Source of the DNA: an uncultured Eubacteriales bacterium | GTDB taxonomy: Bacteria; Bacillota; Clostridia; Oscillospirales; CAG-272 | Assembly: GCA_934503195.1 (NCBI GenBank) | Contig: CAKSVM010000091.1 | Coordinates: forward strand, 1-11,845 | Direction of reading: 5' to 3' | Length of the DNA stretch: 11,845 nt | In this document: positions 1 to 5,900 of the stretch, piece by piece | How positions within the stretch are numbered: position 1 is the stretch's first letter | How the letters are laid out: every line of letters begins with the position of its first letter | Position numbers and translations under genes: made by a program | The notes under the pieces: generated by a model | The model's database searches: none | What the model was told of the DNA's origin: nothing | Seen by the model: the letters and a program-made list of their open reading frames with translations, nothing else

Positions 1-1334
1 CTCGCGAAGACCAGCGCGAACTCTATGGACGCGCTGTCCTTGATGAGATCGAGCATTTCGGATGTCTTATCTCCGTTTGTGTACTTGACCTTGAGCGCGG
101 TCTCGTAGTACGCGGGAGTCAGCGACTTGTACCCCTCAGAGCTCAGCGCTTCGAGCACCGCGCCGACGTCCTCGCGTCCGCTGCTAGTCACCGGAATCTG
201 GAACACCTCCATGCCGGACGACGCGCGGGAATGGTATTTATCCTGCGACTCGTCATATTTCGGATACGGTATCACGCCCCAGTCGAACTTCAGGTCGCGC
301 ATTGTCGAGGTCTTCGCGAACGAGATCGTGGCAAAGAGCGAGTTCCCGCTTCCGAACGCGGATTCCGGCACCTGTATGCTGTCCTGCCCGTAATACACGA
401 CATCCTCGTTCTGGTGGGCGAGCTGTACCAGCATATCAAAAACCTCGACGTTCCGCTCACTGTCATAGACGAACTCATATTTGCCATTCTTTTTCACAAT
501 GCAGGGTGCTTCGCAGGAGGTCTCAAAGCAGGAGATACTGTTTCCGCCAAAAATCTCCAGTCCCCAGCGGTCTTCCTTGTCCTTCACCGCGGTCGAGTTG
601 CCGTTGAGATCGCTGTAAATTCCCTTTATCGTGCTGTTGAGGCAGTCAAACGTCCATTTGCCGTCAAAGACAGTGTCGTAGATATCCGGAATCGAGAAAT
701 CCGTCGCGAGCTTCTTATTGAAAGCGAGGCAGTTGATTCCAGTCAGGAACGGGAGAGTTCCGTCGCCGGCAGCAAGATAGGTCTTGCCCGAGATAGTCGC
801 GGTCTCAATGAAATCCTCCGACCACCAGGGCTTTGAGAAATCGACGTGCGGCAGTGAGGACAGGTCGCCGAAAAGCCCCTCGACTATCATTGTGGAGACA
901 AAGTATGTAGGCATACAGATGATGTCAAAGCCCTTGTCGTCAGCCATTATTCCGCTCCTGACGGCGTTGTACATCTGATCCTTTTCAGCCCAGCTGAAAG
1001 CGAACTCGGTGTATCCTAGCTTTACGCCGAGCCGCTCCTCGACCGTACGGTTGCGCCTGTAAACCGAGTCGATGACGATATCCCCGGTCTCCTCTTCGGC
1101 GCAGAAGTACCGGAATCCGTTGCTGTCGTTGTAGTTTGTACAGAAAATGTTTATCTGCTTCCCGTCGAAATTCAGTCCGTCGAGCCCGTCCGAAAGAACG
1201 TCGGCGGTCGCTTCCTCGTTCTGAGTCTCCTCTTCGGTGACCTTCGGATCAACATCGACCGTTCCGCCGCAGGAGCATGCCGAAGCAGACATCAGAAGAG
1301 CCAGCAGAAATGACGCTGTTCTGAGTTTTTTCAT
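1..1334 (-). CDS. Extracellular solute-binding lipoprotein, 3' end cut off by window edge
   Basis: The open frame runs from ATG at 1334 to the left edge with no stop, giving 444 visible residues. The N-terminus is a lipoprotein signal: MKK, a hydrophobic stretch at residues 6-19 and a candidate lipidated Cys20 (Ser-Ala-Cys), followed by an acidic linker (about 25-50). It should be an extracytoplasmic, membrane-anchored binding protein, probably of an ABC carbohydrate importer. It shares family blocks with the lipoprotein at 5897-7342: NFDGKQINIF near 55, VEERLGVK near 98, KPWW at 168-171, FDGKWTF near 223, and PAYYETALKVKY at 408-418. A Shine-Dalgarno AAAGGTGG (1350-1343) lies 8 nt before the ATG. 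It follows the AraC gene 1422-2216 on the same strand with an 87-nt gap and is probably controlled by it. The ligand cannot be read from sequence. No permease is in view; one could lie beyond the left edge. Confidence 0.88.
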   Translation of the reverse strand, partial: MKKLRTASFLLALLMSASACSCGGTVDVDPKVTEEETQNEEATADVLSDGLDGLNFDGKQINIFCTNYNDSNGFRYFCAEEETGDIVIDSVYRRNRTVEERLGVKLGYTEFAFSWAEKDQMYNAVRSGIMADDKGFDIICMPTYFVSTMIVEGLFGDLSSLPHVDFSKPWWSEDFIETATISGKTYLAAGDGTLPFLTGINCLAFNKKLATDFSIPDIYDTVFDGKWTFDCLNSTIKGIYSDLNGNSTAVKDKEDRWGLEIFGGNSISCFETSCEAPCIVKKNGKYEFVYDSERNVEVFDMLVQLAHQNEDVVYYGQDSIQVPESAFGSGNSLFATISFAKTSTMRDLKFDWGVIPYPKYDESQDKYHSRASSGMEVFQIPVTSSGREDVGAVLEALSSEGYKSLTPAYYETALKVKYTNGDKTSEMLDLIKDSASIEFALVFA

Positions 1335-1361
1335 TTTAGTGTCCACCTTTCATGTGTAATA

Positions 1362-1392
1362 TGTATAAATCATACCACATAAAAGCGGTCAA
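1362..1392 (-). promoter_or_regulatory. Candidate promoter for the left-edge lipoprotein gene
   Basis: On the minus strand a TTGACC -35 box (1392-1387) is followed after 17-19 nt by weak -10 candidates TTTATA (1369-1364) or TATACA (1367-1362). The -35 box lies inside an imperfect inverted repeat, GTCAA...TTGAC (1388-1410), which could be an operator. It would let the lipoprotein be transcribed apart from the upstream AraC gene. The -10 match is poor, so this is tentative. Confidence 0.3.
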
Positions 1393-1421
1393 GTAAATGT
1401 AACCTTTGACTTTTTTATAAA

Positions 1422-2216
1422 TTATGTTTCTCGTTTTCCCGCTAAATTCATGAACTGACCCGGCGGAGTGCCGACTCGCTTCTTGAAGACTGTCGAAAAA
1501 TAGTACACGTTCTCAAATCCGGCGAGCTCAGCGACAGCCGAAATGCTCATCAGCCCGGTCGAAAGCAGGTCGCGCGCGTAGTCAATCCTCTTGCCGATGA
1601 CATACTCCCGCGGCGGAACTCCGAAGCGCGTGATGAACAGCTTCTTGAAATACGAATAGCTCAGCCCGGAGATTTCCGGGAGCTTGCCATATGAGAACTC
1701 ACGGCTCGTGAAATTCTCGTCAATATACCTCACCGCGCCGTCTATAGCTCCGAGCTTTGAGCTCTCAAGATAGCGTTCGGGACGCGAAAGCTCGCGCATC
1801 AGGCTGTAAAGCTCGCTCATACACTTGTAGTAATAGCCGTCCTGCTTTGACCTCCACAGACGCTCGAGCTTTATGAACAGCTCGCCGACCCTGCGGTTTG
1901 ACGACATATCGCACGCAATCGCTTGCTCTGAGATGAGTCTGTCGCATTCGAACCAGATGTCGATTGAGTCGCCGTGCTCAATAATATCGACATCATACTG
2001 ACTGTACATTCCGCGCGGCAGAAAATACGCCGTGCCCGCGCAGATATGCAGCTTTTGCCCGTTGAAATAGGTGTAATTCTCGCCGCCAAGACGATAGATA
2101 AGCTCGTTGAAATAAAGCGGAGTGGTATACTTTATGTACTCGCCGGTTTTGCCGCCCACCGCGTAGAATATCTTAGATACCGAGATAATGTTTATGTTCT
2201 GTTCCTTGAAGAGCAT
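1422..2216 (-). CDS. AraC/XylS-family transcriptional regulator
   Basis: A 264-residue protein. The N-terminal part (about 1-100) is a cupin-like sensor region with a loop like AGTAYFLPRGMYSQY (60-74), placed like the PxG..H segment of AraC sensors. The C-terminal 100 residues are a standard AraC double helix-turn-helix: first HTH about 178-200 (LPEISGLSYSYFKKLF), second about 224-246 (ISAVAELAGFENVYYFSTVF), ending with the family signature VGTPPGQF (248-255). It should bind DNA in the cytoplasm and activate transcription in response to a small ligand, likely a sugar. The start is set by GAGGA (2228-2224), 7 nt before ATG. It is divergent from the glycyl radical enzyme and upstream of a lipoprotein gene on its own strand, so both are likely targets (inference). 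Confidence 0.93.
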   Translation of the reverse strand: MLFKEQNINIISVSKIFYAVGGKTGEYIKYTTPLYFNELIYRLGGENYTYFNGQKLHICAGTAYFLPRGMYSQYDVDIIEHGDSIDIWFECDRLISEQAIACDMSSNRRVGELFIKLERLWRSKQDGYYYKCMSELYSLMRELSRPERYLESSKLGAIDGAVRYIDENFTSREFSYGKLPEISGLSYSYFKKLFITRFGVPPREYVIGKRIDYARDLLSTGLMSISAVAELAGFENVYYFSTVFKKRVGTPPGQFMNLAGKRET

Positions 2217-2241
2217 CTCTTTTTCCTCGCTTTCCGGTTTT

Positions 2242-2270
2242 ATTATATCAGAAAAGAGTCCTTAAGTCAA
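2242..2270 (-). promoter_or_regulatory. Sigma-A-type promoter of the AraC gene (minus strand)
   Basis: On the minus strand TTGACT (2270-2265) is followed by exactly 17 nt and a perfect TATAAT (2247-2242), preceded by a TGn extension. Initiation near 2235 would leave a leader of about 20 nt carrying the GAGGA ribosome site. Confidence 0.75.
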
Positions 2271-2309
2271 GCTTTCGCGGGAAATAACAGTATCACAGAT
2301 TATAAAAAA

Positions 2310-2337
2310 CACAGCGGATGTATTTACATTCCGTGTG
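2310..2337. promoter_or_regulatory. 28-bp imperfect palindrome, candidate operator
   Basis: Two 13-bp arms, starting CACAG and ending CTGTG-like (CGTGTG), match at 10 of 13 positions around a TT centre. The core ATGTA-TT-TACAT is perfect. It overlaps the -35 box (2323-2328) of the rightward promoter and lies about 40 bp from the -35 of the leftward promoter, so a protein bound here could affect both. The AraC product of 1422-2216 is the obvious candidate, but AraC proteins often use direct repeats, so a different repressor is possible. Confidence 0.45.
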
Positions 2338-2351
2338 TCCGTGAGTATAAT
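2323..2351 (+). promoter_or_regulatory. Sigma-A-type promoter of the glycyl radical enzyme gene
   Basis: TTTACA (2323-2328), a 17-nt spacer and a perfect TATAAT (2346-2351). Initiation near 2358 gives a leader of about 90 nt before the ATG at 2450. Confidence 0.7.
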
Positions 2352-2359
2352 AGAACTGA

Positions 2360-2406
2360 CCGGCAGGGCAAACGCGGGTTTCGCCGTATCAGAGCCCCGC
2401 TGTCGG
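2360..2406 (+). other. Possible structured 5' leader of the glycyl radical enzyme mRNA
   Basis: CCGGCAG (2360-2366) can pair with CTGTCGG (2400-2406), seven pairs including one G-U. An alternative stem, GCGGG (2374-2378) with CCCGC (2396-2400), shares bases with the first and excludes it. No T-tract follows, so neither is an intrinsic terminator, and no known riboswitch class is recognised. The pairing could be chance in GC-rich DNA. Confidence 0.22.
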
Positions 2407-2437
2407 CAAGTCTTCACAAAACCTTATGTCTGTGTAC

Positions 2438-2443
2438 GGGAGG
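2438..2443 (+). promoter_or_regulatory. Shine-Dalgarno site that sets the glycyl radical enzyme start
   Basis: GGGAGG lies 6 nt before ATG 2450. The in-frame ATG at 2426 has no such site, and its eight extra residues would be encoded across this ribosome site, so 2450 is preferred. Confidence 0.75.
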
Positions 2444-2449
2444 ATCAGA

Positions 2450-4696
2450 ATGGATTACACAAAAGAGCGAAAGCTGCTCTATGATTATTATGTTATAAAC
2501 GGCGACGCCAGAAAAAGCGCGGAAAAGCTGAAAATCAGGGTTTACGCCGCAATGGACGAATTTGCCGCAAAGCACCCGGATTCAACGGGATTTCAGTTCA
2601 AGGCGGAACAATACCGCACCATCGCGTCGATGGTCGAGCCCGTGCTTTTTGACGGCATCCCGTTCTACTACGAGACCGGCGCGCTCGACCCATACTGCGA
2701 CGGCGACTCGTGCCGCGGAATGGCTCACGCGAACGGCTGGGTTACCGAACATAACTCGCGCGCGCTGAGAAACGTTGACCCCGAAAACACCCGGCTGTAC
2801 GAGGCTGACAAAGCCGAAAAAATCTATTTCGGGCACTGGAACTATTTCGACGACGAACACTACAAGATTCCGATGAAGAAAATCTTCCGGAATGGTCTTC
2901 GCGGCGTCATGGAGGAGGCAAAGGAGGCTCTGAAGGAATGTGAATCCGACCGTGAGCGCGATTTTGTAAACGCCGCGCTCGCAAGTCTTGAAGCCGAAAA
3001 GACAATGCTCGACAAATTCGCCGCGCTCGCCGAAAAAAAGCTCGGTTCAGAGTCCGACCCGGAAAAGCGGAAGAATCTCAGTCTCATCGCAAAAACCGCC
3101 TCCAGAGTTCCGTGGGAGCGTCCGGAGAGCGTCTATGAGGGGCTTTGCACGCTGGCTTTCATGCGAAAGGCGGTAGGCTCAATCGAAGGCGTCGGCTTCA
3201 ACTCCTTCGGACGGACAGACAAGCTTCTGGCGCCGCTTTATGAAGCCGACATCGCGCGCGGAGTGAAGCGCGAGGAGATTTACGACCTCATCTGCCGCTT
3301 TATACTGATCTGGGATTCGCACGTCGACCGCCGCAGGAAGATGGAGGGCTACGCCGACTACGAATACGAAAACTCCCTGACAATCGGCGGCTGCGATGAC
3401 GACGGAAACGAGCTCTTCAACGAGATCACAAAAATGTTCATCGAGGCGCATACCGAGCTTGACAGTATGTTCCCGAAGATCGCCTGCCGCTTTAGCGCGA
3501 AGTCGTCGGAAGAATACCTGAGGCTCATCGGCTCGCCTATACTCCGCGAGAAGAGCATCATGCTCTATGTCAATGACGACACCTACATTCCGGGGCTGCT
3601 GAAGCGCGGAATATCGCTTTCCGACGCCCGCGACTACACGATAAGCGGCTGCTGGGGACTCTCGATCGACGACGTTTACAAGAACGCCTGCGGATACATC
3701 AATACGCTGAAAGCCGTCGAGTGGGGACTGAATCCGCCGCTTGAAAAGCTCAGAAACCAGAAGATCTCCGACTTCACCGACCTCAGAAAAGCGAAGGACT
3801 TCGAGGAGCTTTACAAGGGCGTGCTCGACAACATCCTGCTCATAATGCGCCGCAAAGCGGTGCTTGAGACGAACGGAGTCAGGCACTGGAGCGACTATAT
3901 CCCGGTTCCGGCGTACTCGGCGCTCCTGCTCGACAGCCTTAAAAAGCGGAAGGACTTCTCAGAGGGCGGAGGACGCTATAACTGGGAGGTCATGTACCTC
4001 GCGGTTCTCCCCGACACTATAGACTCGCTTCTCTCTATGAAGCGTCTCTGCTTTGACGAAAAGCTCTGCACGCTCGCCGAGCTCGCCGATGAATGCCGCG
4101 GCGACTGGAAAAACGAGGAGCTTCGCCGCGAGGCGATGAAAGCGCCGGGCTACGGAGACGGTTCGGAGGAATCGGCAAGACTCACCGCGCGGCTTCTGCA
4201 TGATCTTTATACCGGCTCGAAGGACTTCCCGACGGCGTACGGCGGAAGATGGGAGCTCTCGAGCTTCATGTACACCGAGATAATCTGGTGGGGAAAGAAT
4301 CTCGGCGCGACGCCGAACGGACGCCACGCAGGCGACTATATCTCGCAGGGACTCACTCCGTCAAGACTTCACAGGATAAAGTCGGTGACCGACGTCTTCT
4401 CCGGACTCAGATACACCGACATGACCGAGCTTTCGGCGGGAAGCGTCATCAACGTGATACTTCCGGCGGCAAGCATGAACGAACAGCTGCTCGAAGGCTT
4501 CTTCCGCGGGTGCGCTATGTCGGGAACGCATATCATGCAGGTGAACTGCGTCAAAAAGGAGGAGCTTCTGGCGGCAATGGAGCAACCGGAGAAATACGGA
4601 CACATAATCGTCCGCGTATGCGGATTCTCCGCGCCGTTCGTGTCGCTTTCGCGGGACTTCCAGGAGGAGTTCATCTCACGGAATTTCTACGAATGA
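2450..4696 (+). CDS. Glycyl radical enzyme (pyruvate formate-lyase superfamily), atypical active-site loop
   Basis: A complete 748-residue member of the pyruvate formate-lyase/dehydratase superfamily. Family landmarks appear in order: GRTDKLLAPLYEADI near 254-268 (GR.D..L.P.Y..DI), SLTIGGCD shortly after 300, the active-site loop ISGCWG with Cys401, PNGRHAGDYISQGLTPS near 622-638, and the glycyl radical box IIVRVCGF with Gly725, 23 residues from the C-terminus. Such cytoplasmic enzymes carry a radical on the Gly, pass it to the Cys and abstract hydrogen from substrate under anaerobic conditions; a radical SAM activase installs the radical. Known glycerol, choline, hydroxyproline and hydroxyphenylacetate enzymes have Cys-X-Glu; here it is Cys401-Trp402-Gly403. 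Pyruvate formate-lyase itself has Cys-Cys, so this is not a plain PflB. Substrate unknown. It stands alone on its strand, divergent from an AraC gene; no activase is visible. Confidence 0.93.
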   Translation: MDYTKERKLLYDYYVINGDARKSAEKLKIRVYAAMDEFAAKHPDSTGFQFKAEQYRTIASMVEPVLFDGIPFYYETGALDPYCDGDSCRGMAHANGWVTEHNSRALRNVDPENTRLYEADKAEKIYFGHWNYFDDEHYKIPMKKIFRNGLRGVMEEAKEALKECESDRERDFVNAALASLEAEKTMLDKFAALAEKKLGSESDPEKRKNLSLIAKTASRVPWERPESVYEGLCTLAFMRKAVGSIEGVGFNSFGRTDKLLAPLYEADIARGVKREEIYDLICRFILIWDSHVDRRRKMEGYADYEYENSLTIGGCDDDGNELFNEITKMFIEAHTELDSMFPKIACRFSAKSSEEYLRLIGSPILREKSIMLYVNDDTYIPGLLKRGISLSDARDYTISGCWGLSIDDVYKNACGYINTLKAVEWGLNPPLEKLRNQKISDFTDLRKAKDFEELYKGVLDNILLIMRRKAVLETNGVRHWSDYIPVPAYSALLLDSLKKRKDFSEGGGRYNWEVMYLAVLPDTIDSLLSMKRLCFDEKLCTLAELADECRGDWKNEELRREAMKAPGYGDGSEESARLTARLLHDLYTGSKDFPTAYGGRWELSSFMYTEIIWWGKNLGATPNGRHAGDYISQGLTPSRLHRIKSVTDVFSGLRYTDMTELSAGSVINVILPAASMNEQLLEGFFRGCAMSGTHIMQVNCVKKEELLAAMEQPEKYGHIIVRVCGFSAPFVSLSRDFQEEFISRNFYE

Positions 4697-4873
4697 CGAA
4701 TAAGCGATTTATCTGAAGCCACAAGGGATCTCTTTTATCAATATTTTTGATATACTGGTCTGATTTTCGTGGAGCATTACACAGTAAAGCTTGGTTGAAG
4801 ACACTATATCTGACAGCACAATGGCGAATGTACGTATGCGACACTTCCTGCGATAAAATTCAATCAAACAATT
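4697..4873. other. Non-coding gap after the glycyl radical enzyme
   Basis: About 180 nt without a supported gene. It holds a weak A/T-only inverted repeat, TATCAA/TTGATA (4736-4741 and 4747-4752), and a TGATATACT word (4748-4756) resembling an extended -10, but with no -35 partner. The DNA is visibly AT-richer than the flanking genes. I see no small RNA or short gene here that I can defend. Confidence 0.4.
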
Positions 4874-4925
4874 GCCGGATGGGACATGGTATTGAAATAC
4901 TTGTCGCATCCGGCTATTTCTTTTT
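4874..4925 (+). terminator. Rho-independent terminator
   Basis: GCCGGATG (4874-4881) pairs perfectly with CATCCGGC (4907-4914). After a G-G mismatch the stem continues with GACA/TGTC and then GTAT/ATAC around a TGAA loop, so nearly the whole 41-nt segment folds. A T-rich tract (TATTTCTTTTT, 4915-4925) follows. It would end transcripts leaving the glycyl radical enzyme gene and isolate the operon that starts directly after it. Confidence 0.8.
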
Positions 4926-4936
4926 GTGCGCTTTTG

Positions 4937-4945
4937 TGATATAAT
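4937..4945 (+). promoter_or_regulatory. Extended -10 promoter of the nanA operon
   Basis: TGA plus a perfect TATAAT (4940-4945) forms an extended -10. The -35 position (about 4917-4922) falls in the terminator T-tract and matches poorly, which suits extended -10 use or dependence on an activator such as the AraC protein encoded in this operon. Start of transcription is expected near 4952, giving a leader of about 55 nt. Confidence 0.6.
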
Positions 4946-4952
4946 ACTGATA

Positions 4953-4977
4953 ATCCGGGCGGCGGTACGAACCGGAT
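4953..4977 (+). promoter_or_regulatory. ATCCGG/CCGGAT inverted repeat in the nanA leader
   Basis: ATCCGG (4953-4958) and CCGGAT (4972-4977) are perfect 6-bp arms, 13 nt apart, at the expected transcription start. The same hexamer pair occurs in the terminator stem just upstream, so four copies flank the promoter within about 105 bp. This could be an operator pair or a leader hairpin; neither is shown. Confidence 0.35.
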
Positions 4978-5006
4978 CAAAGGTATCAAAGGAGTCGGCA
5001 AAATCC

Positions 5007-5900
5007 ATGGAAAAAGAAAAATTCGCGGGTATTTTCCCCGCGCTCATGACCGCGTTCGGCGGCGACAGCGGAATCGATATGTACAGCATCGCGCGGTTGG
5101 TTGAGAAGCTTCGCGCCGACGGTGTGAACGGACTCTACGTTGGCGGTTCAAGCGCGGAGATGATACTCTGCTCAACCGAGGAACGCAGGAAGATTCTCGA
5201 AGGCGTAATGTCCGCGTCGGACGGTCTGACAATCATCGCGCACATCGGCGCGGCTTCGACAAATGACAGCCTCGAACTAGCGAGACACGCCGTAATGTGC
5301 GGTGTCGACGCCATCTCGTCGGTGACGCCGTTCTACTACAATTATCGCTTCGATGAGGTGAAGCATTACTACGAACGTCTCGCTGATGTGGGACTTCCGC
5401 TGATAATCTACAATATCCCGGCACTGACCGGCGCGTCGTACGGCTTCGACCAGCTCTGCGAGCTGCTAGAGATCCCCGGCGTCGAGGGAATGAAATTCAC
5501 CTCGTCGGATTTCTATCTTCTGAACCGTCTCGCGGCGAAGTATCCCGAAAAGGTCTTCTACAACGGTTCGGACGAAATGCTTCTCTCGGGACTTGCGGCT
5601 GGCGCGGATGGCGGAATCGGAACCACCTACAATTTCATGCCCGACGTATTTGGCTGCATATGGTCGCTTTTCAGCGAAGGGAGGATGTCCGAGGCACTTG
5701 AATTGCAGCGGATCGCCGATCGCGTGATCTCCGTCGTGCTGAAATACGGCTCGGTCGTCGGAAGTAAGCAGATGATAGAATACTACGGCGTACCGTACGG
5801 AATCTGCCGCGAACCCTTTTTACCGCTCGATGAATCAGCGAAAAACGACCTTTACGAAAACGCATGGAAATTACTTGAATCATGGAGGAACACAAAATGA
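5007..5900 (+). CDS. nanA: N-acetylneuraminate lyase (DapA/NanA aldolase family)
   Basis: A 297-residue class I aldolase, normal for the family, cytoplasmic. NanA splits N-acetylneuraminate into N-acetylmannosamine and pyruvate through a Schiff base. Visible: GGSSAE (46-51, the GSTGE-like pyruvate carboxylate loop), YNIPALTG with Tyr135, the Schiff-base Lys163 in GMKFTSSDFY, YNGSDE (185-190) and GADGGIGTTYN (199-209). The last two blocks, with Asp189 and Glu190, and the CREPF segment near the C-terminus point to neuraminate lyase rather than dihydrodipicolinate synthase. AAAGGAG (4988-4994) lies a rather long 12 nt before ATG 5007; no closer site serves another in-frame start. First gene of the operon; its TGA overlaps the ATG of the next gene by 4 nt (ATGA at 5897-5900). 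No nanE or nanK is in view, and a related 2-keto-3-deoxy acid aldolase activity is possible. Confidence 0.88.
   Translation: MEKEKFAGIFPALMTAFGGDSGIDMYSIARLVEKLRADGVNGLYVGGSSAEMILCSTEERRKILEGVMSASDGLTIIAHIGAASTNDSLELARHAVMCGVDAISSVTPFYYNYRFDEVKHYYERLADVGLPLIIYNIPALTGASYGFDQLCELLEIPGVEGMKFTSSDFYLLNRLAAKYPEKVFYNGSDEMLLSGLAAGADGGIGTTYNFMPDVFGCIWSLFSEGRMSEALELQRIADRVISVVLKYGSVVGSKQMIEYYGVPYGICREPFLPLDESAKNDLYENAWKLLESWRNTK

Noticed and set aside
231..836. 201-codon plus-strand frame opposite the left-edge lipoprotein
   Set aside because: It lies wholly antisense to a gene with a clear lipoprotein signal and family blocks; Arg/Val-rich translation with no domain.
2426..2449. Upstream ATG for the GRE
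   Set aside because: No Shine-Dalgarno site there, while GGGAGG lies 6 nt before ATG 2450.
3179..3886. 235-codon minus-strand frame inside the GRE gene
   Set aside because: Antisense shadow of a well-supported enzyme, common in GC-rich coding DNA; no ribosome site or recognisable domain.
2450..4696. Annotation as pyruvate formate-lyase (pflB)
   Set aside because: The active-site loop has a single cysteine (GCWG), not the adjacent Cys-Cys of pyruvate formate-lyase.
4747..4944. 65-codon frame between the GRE and nanA genes
   Set aside because: Non-ATG start without ribosome site; the terminator hairpin and the nanA promoter lie inside it.
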